This document shows positions 9,564 to 18,508 of a stretch of DNA of 64,000 bases, in pieces. Source of the stretch: Alterileibacterium massiliense. GTDB taxonomy: Bacteria > Bacillota > Clostridia > Peptostreptococcales > Anaerovoracaceae. The stretch's first letter is position 1. Each line of letters begins with the position of its first letter. Where the stretch lies: NCBI RefSeq assembly GCF_900104645.1, contig NZ_FNWE01000001.1, positions 255,765 through 319,764 on the forward strand, given 5' to 3'. The translations under genes were made by a program, and so were the position numbers. The notes beneath the pieces were generated by a model, which saw only the letters and a program-made list of their open reading frames with translations, ran no database searches and was not told the DNA's origin.

Positions 9564-10742
9564 ATGAAAGAAGATAATAAAAAAAACAAAATAAGCACTA
9601 AGCTTACATGGTTAATCGGACTTATATCGGGTGTTCTTCTCGCATTTTTGATAATTTTTGCAGTTTTTAGCTATAGGGGAGTTAAACTTATTGGCAATGA
9701 TTCTTATCAATATTATCAAGGTCTTAATAAGAGATATGGCAAATTTTATATGCTCGAAAAAATAATTGATAAGAAGGCTTTAAAAAAGGTAGATAAGCAA
9801 GATTTAGACCAAGAGATTATCCCATATCTGATGGAACCATTAGATGATAATTATGCTAGTTATTTTACAAAAAAAGAATATGAGGAATTTGAGCGAAGGT
9901 ATCTTGAGTCATATGCAGGAATTGGCGTACTTATCAAAGAGGAAGAAGGTAAGTTATATATCGTAGATATTATTAAAGAAAGTCCAGCAGAAAAGGCAGG
10001 CATACCTATTGGCTCAATTATAAAAAAGGTCGATTGCAAAGAGGCTAGTGGAATAGATGAGACCTCTGAAAGAATTAGAGGAAAGATTGGAACCAAGGTA
10101 AAGCTTACCTGTGAGTACAATGGAAAAATAAAAAAGTATACTCTAAAAAGGGACAATATAGATGATTCAGGAGTAGAAAGCAGAATTTATGATGAGGATG
10201 AAAAGATAGGATATATCAAATTATCAGGATTCAAAGAAGGAACAGCAAAGGCTTTTAAGAAGGATATTGAAAAGCTAAAGAAGGATGGATGTAAAAAGCT
10301 GATTATAGATCTTAGAGGTAATACCGGCGGAATTATGCAGGAGGGCATAGACTGTGCTGACATTCTTCTTCCAAAATCAAAAATTATAGAGGTTAAAGAT
10401 AGAGATGGAAAGAAAAAAGTCTATTCATCAGACGAAAAAAACATAGGAATTGAATGCGTCATTGCAGTCGATGAATATACGGCAAGTGCTTCTGAAATAT
10501 TTGCCTATGCAATAAAAGATAATGGGCGAGCAAAATTGGTTGGAAGTAAGACATTTGGAAAGGGCGTTATACAGGGAATTTACGATTTAGGAGATGGTTC
10601 AAAGGTAAAACTTACTATAGCAGAATATTTTTCTCCTAAGGGAACTAAGATAAATGGGATAGGGATTGAACCCGATGTTAAATGTGATAAAGCCGGTGAT
10701 GAGTGCTTAAATAAGTGTAGAGAGGTTTTGCTTGGTAGCTAA
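9564..10742 (+). CDS. S41-family C-terminal processing protease (CtpA/CtpB-like)
   Basis: This 392-residue protein has one N-terminal membrane helix (residues about 13-33), which places its catalytic part outside the cell. A PDZ domain spans about 115-200 (GIGVLIKEEEGKLYIVDI and SPAEKAG). The S41 catalytic region contains IIDLRGNTGG, EYTASASEIFAYA with the nucleophilic Ser, and TFGKGVIQ with the general-base Lys. It cleaves exported proteins near their C-termini. Neighbouring ftsEX and M23 genes suggest a role in trimming or turnover of envelope hydrolases; this is inference from context. Confidence 0.92.
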   Translation: MKEDNKKNKISTKLTWLIGLISGVLLAFLIIFAVFSYRGVKLIGNDSYQYYQGLNKRYGKFYMLEKIIDKKALKKVDKQDLDQEIIPYLMEPLDDNYASYFTKKEYEEFERRYLESYAGIGVLIKEEEGKLYIVDIIKESPAEKAGIPIGSIIKKVDCKEASGIDETSERIRGKIGTKVKLTCEYNGKIKKYTLKRDNIDDSGVESRIYDEDEKIGYIKLSGFKEGTAKAFKKDIEKLKKDGCKKLIIDLRGNTGGIMQEGIDCADILLPKSKIIEVKDRDGKKKVYSSDEKNIGIECVIAVDEYTASASEIFAYAIKDNGRAKLVGSKTFGKGVIQGIYDLGDGSKVKLTIAEYFSPKGTKINGIGIEPDVKCDKAGDECLNKCREVLLGS

Positions 10743-10802
10743 GATATGCCTATCAATAGAATGTGTAATATAAAAATTAGGAAAATTTAGGAGATAAAAA
10801 AT

Positions 10803-11363
10803 ATGCACCTCTTTTATTTCATAAGAGATGAAAAAAGAGAAAATCATAAAAAATATTCCAGCAGAAAATTATTATACAAAGCTATAGATAAATACTGCAA
10901 GGTAATATGTGAAGATATATCTGATAAAAGAAAGCGGGACATAAAATTAAATAAAAATGGCAAACCTTATATAGATGATTTCGCGAATTTTTCTATTTCC
11001 CATACAGAGAATATTTGGGCTGTTATTTTTTCTAAAAAAATTTGCGGGCTTGACATTCAGGTGCCAAGAAATGGCAAGCTTAAGAAAATGGGAGAAAAAA
11101 TTTTTAGTGAGCAAGATAATCTCATCATTAAAAAAAAGGGAGAGTCAGCATTCTTCAAGCTTTGGACCAGAAAAGAAGCTTATGTAAAGGCATTAGGAGA
11201 AACAATTTTTACCGAGGTTCCAAGCCTTTGGACAGAAGATAATAAGGTATATTTAGATGGATATACAATTTTTGATATTAATTTCATCGAAGGCATTTAC
11301 TCGGCTATTTCGATAGAGGGAATTTTAGAAGAAATAAAAGATATAAATATTACAAGGATTTAA
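10803..11363 (+). CDS. 4'-phosphopantetheinyl transferase (Sfp superfamily)
   Basis: This 186-residue protein has the Sfp-type motif series: FSISHTENIWAVI, CGLDIQ with a magnesium-binding Asp, and FFKLWTRKEAYVKALG (the W-x-x-KEA-x-x-K motif). It transfers phosphopantetheine from CoA to a serine on carrier proteins. It is shorter than B. subtilis Sfp (about 224), like the compact HetI/AcpT-type members. No NRPS or PKS lies in the window, so its carrier protein is unknown. recX follows only 2 bp later. Confidence 0.88.
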   Translation: MHLFYFIRDEKRENHKKYSSRKLLYKAIDKYCKVICEDISDKRKRDIKLNKNGKPYIDDFANFSISHTENIWAVIFSKKICGLDIQVPRNGKLKKMGEKIFSEQDNLIIKKKGESAFFKLWTRKEAYVKALGETIFTEVPSLWTEDNKVYLDGYTIFDINFIEGIYSAISIEGILEEIKDINITRI

Positions 11364-11365
11364 TT

Positions 11366-11848
11366 ATGAGAGATATTAAAGAGCAGGCTTATCGTCACCT
11401 CGAACATAGAATGAGAACAGCATATGAGATGAGGACATATCTTAGAGAATATGGATATGACGATTCCGAGATAGAGCCTCTAGTCGAGGAACTTGCTTCA
11501 CTTAATTATATTGATGATTATGAATATGCTCTTAGATATATTGAATATGCGATTTCAAAAAACCGAGCCATATATAGAATTAAGATGGAGCTTAGGGATA
11601 AGGGAATTTCAGAAGAAAATATCGAAAATGCAGTGGAAGATAGCAAGGAAGAATTACAAATTGATGAGCTAGCTAATGCAAGTTCAGTTGCAAGAAAAGA
11701 ATTAATTGGCGTTAGCGAAATTGATGAGAAGAGATTAGGAAAGATAGTTCGCAAGCTAAAACGGTTAGGATATGGTGAAAATATTATAATTAAAACCGTT
11801 GAGGTGCTTAGGAAAGAGCTGAAATCAAGTGAAGAATACTGGGATTAA
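11366..11848 (+). CDS. recX: Regulatory protein RecX
   Basis: This 160-residue all-helical protein has the three-repeat RecX architecture. Recognisable text includes HLEHRMRTAYEMRTYLREYGYD and LASLNYIDDYEYALRYIEY, followed by KMELRDKGISEENIENAVE and a last repeat ending LRRLGYGENII-like. RecX binds RecA filaments and limits recombination. recA itself is not in the window; recX sits instead behind the phosphopantetheinyl transferase gene. Confidence 0.85.
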   Translation: MRDIKEQAYRHLEHRMRTAYEMRTYLREYGYDDSEIEPLVEELASLNYIDDYEYALRYIEYAISKNRAIYRIKMELRDKGISEENIENAVEDSKEELQIDELANASSVARKELIGVSEIDEKRLGKIVRKLKRLGYGENIIIKTVEVLRKELKSSEEYWD

Positions 11849-11866
11849 GACTAATATAAAAATGAT

Positions 11867-12571
11867 ATGAATATTGAAATAGATAATGAAATAAATAATG
11901 AAGCTAGGCATGAACGCACGAAAAAACTCATAGGTGAATCTGCCTTAAACAAACTAAAAAATTCAAAAATTGCTATTTTTGGTATTGGCGGAGTTGGTTC
12001 ATATGTGTGTGAGGCACTTGCAAGAGCAGGGGTAGGTGAAATGACATTGATAGATGGAGATGTCGTTGAACTGAGCAACATAAATAGGCAGCTCGTGGCC
12101 CTTACATCAACCTTAGGAAAGAATAAAGCAGTTGTAATGGGAGATAGAATAAGAGATATAAATCCTAAAATAAAGGTAGAAATTGTTGATAGATTCTATA
12201 AGACAGGCGATGAATTTGATTTCAAAAGATATGATTATGTAGTAGATGCGATTGATGATATTCCTTCAAAGGTGGATATAATAAAGTCATGTCATTATAA
12301 TGGTGTTAAGGTAATATCCGCAATGGGTACGGGTAATAAGCTATCTTGTGATAATTTCAAGGTATCAGATTTATCTAAGACTCATATGGATCCTCTCGCG
12401 AGAGTTATGAGAAAAAAGCTTAAAGATGAGCAAATAGATGATTTGAAAGTTGTGTTTTCAGATGAGAAGCCATCTATCATATCTTCACCACCTGGAACAA
12501 TAAGCTATGTACCAGGGACAGAGGGACTTATGATAGCAGGTTTTGTAATTAGAGAGCTGGCTGAGATATAA
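11867..12571 (+). CDS. tcdA: tRNA threonylcarbamoyladenosine dehydratase (TcdA/CsdL)
   Basis: This 234-residue E1-like/ThiF-fold protein has the ATP-binding motif IFGIGGVGSYVCEALARAGVG (about 35-55), LSNINRQLVAL with the Arg/Gln used in adenylation, and YVVDAIDDIPSKVDII. The C-terminal part SPPGTISYVPGTEGLMIAGFVIREL is characteristic of TcdA, which cyclises t6A37 to ct6A on ANN-decoding tRNAs. It is slightly shorter than E. coli TcdA (268). The start at 11867 has a weak ribosome site. Confidence 0.9.
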   Translation: MNIEIDNEINNEARHERTKKLIGESALNKLKNSKIAIFGIGGVGSYVCEALARAGVGEMTLIDGDVVELSNINRQLVALTSTLGKNKAVVMGDRIRDINPKIKVEIVDRFYKTGDEFDFKRYDYVVDAIDDIPSKVDIIKSCHYNGVKVISAMGTGNKLSCDNFKVSDLSKTHMDPLARVMRKKLKDEQIDDLKVVFSDEKPSIISSPPGTISYVPGTEGLMIAGFVIRELAEI

Positions 12572-12618
12572 AAATCTTAGGATTAAGTCTCAAAGCTCGT
12601 AGCATAACAGGAGGAAAA

Positions 12619-13335
12619 GTGAAGATATTTGCAATTGCTGACTTACATCTCAGCATGGATATGAATGTGGATAAGCCAATGGATATATTTGGAATGGGCT
12701 GGGAAAATCACGCATTAAGACTTGAAGAAAATTGGAGAAATGCAATTGACGATGGTGATATTGTAATACTTCCCGGTGATTTATCGTGGGGACTTAAATT
12801 TGAAGAGGCTCTTTTGGACCTTGAATGGATACACAGCCTTTCGGGGAACAAGGTGATTTTCAAGGGTAACCACGATCTTTGGTGGAATGGTATTAACAAG
12901 CTAAATTCTTTATATGAGGATATGCACTTCGTCCAAAATGAAGCTTATTTAGTCAATGATGAACTCGCTATCTGTGGTACAAGAGGGTGGATTCTTCCAG
13001 ACACAGATGATTTTACAGAGCAGGACAAAAAAATATATTTAAGAGAACTAAGAAGACTTGAAAACAGCTTGAAAGATGCGCGAAGCAAGGGGGCTAAGAA
13101 AATTATTGCGGTCATGCACTATCCACCTGCTTATGTTAATAATTTAAATACGGAATTTACTGATTTACTAAATGAATTTAATGTAAAAACCTGTATTTAT
13201 GGTCATTTGCACGGAGCAAATAATTTTCGCAAGGCTTTAACTGGTGAATATAATGGTATAAATTATAAGCTTGTATCCTTGGATTACCTAGGAGCAAAAC
13301 CAAAACTCATATATGACAATGGATTCGTAGATTAA
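12619..13335 (+). CDS. Calcineurin-like metallophosphoesterase
   Basis: This 238-residue protein starts with GTG after AGGAGG. Metal ligands are evident: ADLHLS (D-x-H), PGDLSWG (GD), KGNHDLWW (GNHD), VMHYPP and IYGHLHG (GH-x-H). This is the full dinuclear phosphoesterase set. Similar clostridial proteins are annotated only as phosphoesterases, and the substrate is unknown. It is cytoplasmic, with no signal peptide. Confidence 0.88.
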   Translation: MKIFAIADLHLSMDMNVDKPMDIFGMGWENHALRLEENWRNAIDDGDIVILPGDLSWGLKFEEALLDLEWIHSLSGNKVIFKGNHDLWWNGINKLNSLYEDMHFVQNEAYLVNDELAICGTRGWILPDTDDFTEQDKKIYLRELRRLENSLKDARSKGAKKIIAVMHYPPAYVNNLNTEFTDLLNEFNVKTCIYGHLHGANNFRKALTGEYNGINYKLVSLDYLGAKPKLIYDNGFVD

Positions 13336-13414
13336 ATAAGAATTTCATAGATAAGTTCCTAAATTTCCTAAACTGATATGCTTTGAAATATAAGACATTA
13401 AGAGAGGCTAGATT

Positions 13415-14734
13415 ATGAGCAAAGAAATTAATATGAACGAAATGATAATAAAGAAGCGAGATGGGAATAAGCTTAGTAAAGAGGAAATAGAAGATATAAT
13501 TGGCTCTTATAATGAAGGGGTAATTCCTGATTACCAAATGTCAGCATTTTTAATGGCTATTTATTATATGGGGCTTGATAAGGAAGAAACCTTTGAGCTG
13601 ACAAAGGCTATTTTGAATAGTGGAGAAAAAATTGATTTAAGCGAAATAGAGGGAATAAAGATTGATAAGCACTCTACAGGGGGAGTTGGAGATAAGACAA
13701 CGCTTATTGCAACACCAATAGCCGCAGCTGCGGGAGTACCTATAGCTAAGATGAGCGGTAGAGGCCTAGGATTTACAGGAGGGACTGTAGATAAATTGTC
13801 TTCGATACAAGGTTTTAAGATAGAACTTACTTCGGAAGAATTTATAAATCAAGTAAATAATATTGGTATTTCCATAATTTCTCAGAGCGGAGATATTACT
13901 CCTGCAGATAAAAAATTATATGCTTTAAGAGATGTCACAGGAACAGTGGATAGCATGAGCCTTATCGCCTCAAGTATAATGAGCAAGAAGCTTGCATCAG
14001 GTAGCGATGGAATAATTCTTGATGTTAAATGTGGCAAAGGTGCTTTTTTCAAAAAAGAAGATGACGCAATAAAAGCATCCGAAATGATGATAGATATAGG
14101 AGAATCCGCAGGAAAGAAAGTGGCTGTCGTAATAAGTTCAATGGATCAACCGCTTGGAAGGGCAGTTGGAAATACCCTAGAGGTAATGGAAGCCTTAGAT
14201 GTGCTAAAAGGAGTTGGTGATTCTGACATAACTGAAATTTCCCTTGAGCTTGCAGGAATTATGATATATATGTCTGGCATAGCTGATGACTTAAGTGAGG
14301 GAAGAGAAATTGCAAGCGATGTTTTATACTCGGGAAAGGCACTCAATAAACTTAGGGAATTAGTTAAGGCTCAAGGTGGAAATTCTCAAATAATAGATGA
14401 TTATTCTATCTTCGGAATAGCTAGATATTCTCGCTCTATTGAGGCAGAAGACATTGGTTATATATCTCTACTCGATGCCGAAACAATAGGTAAAGCTTCA
14501 CAGCTATCGGGAGCGGGCAGAGCACATAAGGAAGATGAAATAGATTTTCAGTCAGGTATAATTATATATAAAAAGCTAGGCGAACAGGTTGCAGAAGGTG
14601 ACAAGGTAATCGAAATTTTTTCAAATGATGAAGATAAGCTAAATAAAGCATTTGAAATAGCAAAGAATTCATTTAAAATAACAAAGGAGAAAGTTAGCGT
14701 TTCCAGTGTTATAAAAAAGACAATTGGGGTTTAA
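13415..14734 (+). CDS. pdp: Pyrimidine-nucleoside phosphorylase
   Basis: This 439-residue protein carries the thymidine/pyrimidine phosphorylase signature. It has KHSTGGVGDKTTL (phosphate binding) and KMSGRGLGFTGGTVDKL near residues 80-125, then KKLASGSDGIILDVKCGKGAF. The C-terminal domain (AGRAHKEDEIDFQSGIIIYKKLGEQV) matches the family. It reversibly phosphorolyses uridine or thymidine to base plus (deoxy)ribose-1-phosphate. That salvage role complements the de novo pyr operon at 51-60 kb. The start is preceded by GAGAGG. Confidence 0.92.
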   Translation: MSKEINMNEMIIKKRDGNKLSKEEIEDIIGSYNEGVIPDYQMSAFLMAIYYMGLDKEETFELTKAILNSGEKIDLSEIEGIKIDKHSTGGVGDKTTLIATPIAAAAGVPIAKMSGRGLGFTGGTVDKLSSIQGFKIELTSEEFINQVNNIGISIISQSGDITPADKKLYALRDVTGTVDSMSLIASSIMSKKLASGSDGIILDVKCGKGAFFKKEDDAIKASEMMIDIGESAGKKVAVVISSMDQPLGRAVGNTLEVMEALDVLKGVGDSDITEISLELAGIMIYMSGIADDLSEGREIASDVLYSGKALNKLRELVKAQGGNSQIIDDYSIFGIARYSRSIEAEDIGYISLLDAETIGKASQLSGAGRAHKEDEIDFQSGIIIYKKLGEQVAEGDKVIEIFSNDEDKLNKAFEIAKNSFKITKEKVSVSSVIKKTIGV

Positions 14735-14736
14735 AT

Positions 14737-15681
14737 ATGAAATACGCCTTTATTATTAATCCAAACTCAGGATTTGGGAAGAAATCAAAGCCATTTATAG
14801 CTAATATTGAAAAACTTATGGCTGAAAGAGCTGATATTAGCATACATATTACAGAGGGCATTATGGACGCTACCATAGTGGCGAGCGGTCTTGCAGACAT
14901 TGCTGAAAATACCAAAGAAGATATAAGAGTATTTGCTTGCGGAGGAGATGGCACCTTAAATGAGGTTCTTAATGGTCTTTATGGCAGAACTAATGTTGAG
15001 CTTGGGGTAATTCCCATAGGGAGCGGTAATGATTTTGTTAGAAATTATCCATCTCATGATTTTTTGGACATCGAGTCTCAGCTGAATGGAATAGCTACCA
15101 CTGTTGACATACTTAAGCTATCATATGAAGATGAAGGAAATAAAAAAAATAGATATTGCATAAATGGAATCAATATTGGTTTTGATGGAAATGCTGCTAT
15201 CTTGCACAATCATTTAAAACAGAAGAAGCTTTTCAGGGGCTCGCTATCATATTTTACGGCTGTTTTTATGAATCTTGCTGAGATGAGAGGACAGAATTTA
15301 AAAATTATAGCTGATGATAAGGTTTTACACGCGGGAGAAATTCTGTTGACAACTGTATCAAATGGAAGATTTTGCGGAGGAGGAGTTGAAAGCTGTCCAA
15401 ACGCACTTGTCGATGACGGACTTGCTGAAATTCTCATAATAAATAAGGTTACAAGAAGAACATTTCTCAGATTGATGCCATATTATATAAAAGGAAAACT
15501 GCTATCCGAGGTCGAAGCGGGTAATATATGGAAATATTTTCAGTCAGATAAAATCTCAATTGAACCTGCTAGCGAACTCATGCAATTCGTAGTTGACGGA
15601 GAAGAAGTAAAGAGTGGGAAGGTTATAATAGAGGTTATTAAAAAGGGAATTAAACTCTCATTGCCAGCATTAGAGAATTAA
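14737..15681 (+). CDS. Diacylglycerol kinase-family lipid kinase (YegS/DagK)
   Basis: This 314-residue protein has the DAGK catalytic domain: INPNSGFGKK near the N-terminus, VFACGGDGTLNEVLNGL (the GGDGT nucleotide motif) and GVIPIGSGNDFVRNY. The C-terminal all-beta lobe includes NGRFCGGGVESCPNALVDDGLAEI. It phosphorylates diacylglycerol or a related lipid at the membrane. The preceding phosphorylase gene ends 2 bp before its ATG, so they are likely co-transcribed. Confidence 0.88.
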   Translation: MKYAFIINPNSGFGKKSKPFIANIEKLMAERADISIHITEGIMDATIVASGLADIAENTKEDIRVFACGGDGTLNEVLNGLYGRTNVELGVIPIGSGNDFVRNYPSHDFLDIESQLNGIATTVDILKLSYEDEGNKKNRYCINGINIGFDGNAAILHNHLKQKKLFRGSLSYFTAVFMNLAEMRGQNLKIIADDKVLHAGEILLTTVSNGRFCGGGVESCPNALVDDGLAEILIINKVTRRTFLRLMPYYIKGKLLSEVEAGNIWKYFQSDKISIEPASELMQFVVDGEEVKSGKVIIEVIKKGIKLSLPALEN

Positions 15682-15854
15682 GGGATGTTAAAGTTTTTTG
15701 CAATTTTATATAAAATTATTTTGCAATAGTATTTAAATTTTATTGTCTTTTTATGATACTTCTTAGAATAATGGATTAAAGATTTTCCCGTAAATACAGG
15801 ATAAGTAATTGCACATTAATGCCAAGGGCAAGTAAAAAGAGTAAAGGAAAAAGG

Positions 15855-17099
15855 ATGAGATTATTTAAAAGAATTTTTATAAGCACAATACTAATTTTTT
15901 CTATACTGGTATTACCAATTGAGCTATCGGAGGCCAAGCTAAATGACAGTTCAAATATGCCCGATTTAACTGCTAAGAGTGCAGCCATATATTGCAATAC
16001 AACAGGGGAGATGGTCGCTCAAAAAAATGGGGACGCCAGAGCAAATCCATATAGTATAACCAAGCTCCTTACAGCACTTATAATTATAGAAAATCACGAT
16101 TTAGATGATATGGTAAAAGTGTCAAAAAAAGCCTCGGAGCAAGAGGGCTCAAGCATGGAGCTAAAAGAGGGCGAGGTGGTAAGCGTAGAAGAACTATTAT
16201 ATGGACTGCTTATTTTGTCAGGTAATGATGCAGCTTATGCACTTGCAGAATATGATTCAGATATTCATACATTTGCAGATAAGATGAATAAGAAAGCGAG
16301 GAAGCTTGGCTGCACAAATACAAATTTTGCAAATCCAAATGGTCTAAAGAACAAGGCTCACTATACTACAGCAAATGACTTTATAAAGATTGCCAATGCT
16401 TCTTTGGATAATAAATTAATAAAAAAGATTACAGGCACGCAAGAATATGAGATGCGTAAAACCAATAAGCAAGAGGAGAGAACATTTGAAACGCATCTCG
16501 ATCAGCTGAAAGATGAAAATTCAGGTGTAATTTCTGGGAAAACAGGATACTGGGAAGATGATGATTGCACAATAGCTCTCCGATTTAATAAGAACAATAT
16601 GGTTTTAACAGTGGTGCTACTTGGAGATAAGAAATCTGAGCGAAAAAATGACGAGAACAAGGCATTTAGCTTTGCCGAGTCAGCTGTAAAAAGTGTAAAG
16701 GCTTTAAAAGAAGATCAACCTGTAAAGAAAGTTTGGATAAAAAATGGTGAACACACGAGGGTTCAGCTATATTCAAGAGATGATAGCATTGTATATCCAA
16801 AGAGTGGTAAAAAATCTTCTACAAAGACGAAGGTTGCTTTAGATAAGGATATAGAGGCACCGCTTAACTCAGGAGATGTAGTAGGCAAGGTAAAGATTTA
16901 TTCAGACGGAAAATATATGGAAAGCGTACCACTTTATGTAAAAGATAACATTAAAGAGGGCTGGCTTCCATCGATGTTTTATATTTCAAATTTAGGAACA
17001 ATATGTATTCTCATTTCGATTATATTGATAATTAATATTATTATCATATTTAAATCAAATAGAAAAAAGCAAAAAATTAAGAATAGGCACAGGAAGTAG
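15855..17099 (+). CDS. D-alanyl-D-alanine carboxypeptidase (PBP5/DacF-like)
   Basis: I prefer ATG 15855 because AAAGGA lies six bases upstream, giving 414 residues; an ATG at 15819 has no good ribosome site. The signal peptide spans about 1-28. Catalytic motifs are Ser67-Ile-Thr-Lys70 (SxxK), SGN in ILSGNDAAYALAE, and KTG in VISGKTGYWED. A PBP5-type beta domain follows. A C-terminal hydrophobic helix (about 375-398) anchors it to the membrane, where others use an amphipathic helix. It trims the terminal D-Ala of peptidoglycan stem peptides. Confidence 0.9.
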   Translation: MRLFKRIFISTILIFSILVLPIELSEAKLNDSSNMPDLTAKSAAIYCNTTGEMVAQKNGDARANPYSITKLLTALIIIENHDLDDMVKVSKKASEQEGSSMELKEGEVVSVEELLYGLLILSGNDAAYALAEYDSDIHTFADKMNKKARKLGCTNTNFANPNGLKNKAHYTTANDFIKIANASLDNKLIKKITGTQEYEMRKTNKQEERTFETHLDQLKDENSGVISGKTGYWEDDDCTIALRFNKNNMVLTVVLLGDKKSERKNDENKAFSFAESAVKSVKALKEDQPVKKVWIKNGEHTRVQLYSRDDSIVYPKSGKKSSTKTKVALDKDIEAPLNSGDVVGKVKIYSDGKYMESVPLYVKDNIKEGWLPSMFYISNLGTICILISIILIINIIIIFKSNRKKQKIKNRHRK

Positions 17100-17104
17100 A
17101 ATTG

Positions 17105-17133
17105 TTGAACAGCTTATTTTGATATGCTATAAT
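17105..17133 (+). promoter_or_regulatory. Promoter of the tRNA-Ser gene
   Basis: TTGAAC and a perfect TATAAT are separated by 17 bp; the TATAAT ends 22 bp before the tRNA. Confidence 0.75.
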
Positions 17134-17155
17134 TTGGCTTGCGAGCAAAAGGCAT

Positions 17156-17247
17156 GGAGAGGTACCCAAGAGGCTTAAGGGACTGGCTTCGAATACCAGC
17201 AGGCGGTTAATTACCGTGCGGGGGTTCAAATCCCCCTCTCTCCGCCA
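17156..17247 (+). tRNA. tRNA-Ser (CGA)
   Basis: This is a class II tRNA of 92 nt with encoded CCA. The acceptor GGAGAGG pairs with TCTCTCC (one G-U), the anticodon loop TTCGAAT gives anticodon CGA, the long variable arm has a GCGGT/ACCGT stem, and the T-arm is GGGGG-TTCAAAT-CCCCC. The anticodon stem closes with a C31-A39 mismatch. The accessory island begins at its 3' CCA, and its original terminator seems to lie at 35511. Confidence 0.95.
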
Positions 17248-17445
17248 AATAAGGAAGCATATTTTGATAGAAAATGTGCTTCCTTTTTTATTGCCAAAAA
17301 GCGTTGATTTCAAAGGATTTTAGCTTTTAAAGGCATAAGTTAGCCAGCCCCGGAGCCGTTTCCGGGACGGGTTTTTCTTGTTTTCGGCACCATGTGCGGA
17401 CGGCTCGAAAAGCAAGGGTTTGCTTTGTGGGTAATCGTTTGCTTT
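17245..17445 (+). repeat. Left-end direct repeat, copy 1
   Basis: About 200 bp match copy 2 with only scattered differences; similarity stops near 17445. The block includes the terminator hairpin and a GC-rich hairpin (CCCGGA at 17349 pairing with TCCGGG at 17361, then a T run) that stands out from the AT-rich surroundings. I see no gene in 17248-17560. Confidence 0.9.
17251..17289 (+). terminator. Island-supplied terminator for tRNA-Ser
   Basis: AAGGAAGCA pairs with TGCTTCCTT, followed by six Ts, starting four bases after the tRNA CCA. The hairpin is part of the cassette left end and recurs at 29788. It therefore replaces the tRNA terminator displaced to 35511. Confidence 0.75.
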
Positions 17446-17560
17446 GTAAGCTATCTTATTAAGCACGCAAAAAGATATAAAAACACTTAAACCGTTGAAA
17501 AAATAGAAGCTGTCTGATACAATGTTAGTCGGATTATTGCGTACACATTTGTGCAAGTGA

Positions 17561-18457
17561 GGAGAACCCACCCCTGCGGGCAAAAAGAAATGGGGCTCCG
17601 CAGTTGTGGAAAGCATACTCACAAATGAGAAATATAAAGGAGCGGCCTTGCTTCAAAAACAGTTCACGGTTGATTTTCTCCAACACAAGATGAAAGAAAA
17701 CAACGGCGAGGTTCCACAGTATTATATAGAACATTCACACGAGGCTATTATACCGCCGGCGGATTGGGAACTTGTAAAACTTGAGATGGCAAGGAGAAAA
17801 AGTCTCGGAAGATGCTACAGTGGAAACAGCGTCTTCGGAGCAAGGCTCATCTGCGAGGACTGCGGAGGATTCTTCGGTGCTAAGACATGGAATTCCACAA
17901 ACAAGTATAAGAGGACGGTTTGGCAGTGCAATCATAAATTTGATGATAAAAAGCACCGCTGCACCACGCCTCATTTAAATGAAGAAGATATCAAAAAAAG
18001 GTTCATAACGGTTTATAACGGTCTTATTCCAAGCAGAGACAACATTCTTGATGATTGCAGGTGTATGCTGGATGTGCTGACCGACACTACTGAGATAGAC
18101 AGAAAGATTGCAGACTTCGCTCAAGAGGCTGAAGTTGTAGCTGGGCTAACGAAAAAGCTGATAGAAGAGAATGCCTCAAATGTGATGAGTCAGACAGAGT
18201 TCAATAAGAAATATAAAAGCTACGAGGAACGCTATACCTCCATACGGGATAAAACAGCGAAACTGCAGGAACAAAGCAAACAAAGAAAAGACCAGGCAGA
18301 TTCAATCGGGGCATTTATATTCGAACTCCACGATATCGAAAACCCCATCACGACATTTGATAATAAGCTGTGGATTTCTGTAATAGAAAGCATAACAGTT
18401 AAAAACAATGGAACGCTACTGTTCCGGTTTAGAAACGGAATGGAAATCGAAGGATAA
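17561..18457 (+). pseudogene. Large serine recombinase, C-terminal remnant
   Basis: The frame encodes only the C-terminal part of a TndX/Tn4451-type serine recombinase. Text such as PAGKKKWGSAVVESILTNEKYKGAALLQK is the recombinase domain. It is followed by a zinc-ribbon region with C-x2-C (ICEDCGGFF) and C-x8-C (QCNHKFDDKKHRC), and a coiled-coil segment. A stop codon lies at 17558-17560 and no catalytic resolvase domain (serine nucleophile) exists upstream. The protein could at most be expressed as a truncated product from GTG 17606. It is probably the decayed integrase of this cassette. Confidence 0.85.
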
Positions 18458-18508
18458 TACAAACATAAAACAGAATCCGCAGACAAATATGACTGCGGAT
18501 TTTTGCTG

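Noticed and set aside
17606..18457. Intact recombinase gene
   Set aside because: It lacks the catalytic resolvase domain; homology extends upstream of the GTG to a stop codon, so it is a remnant.
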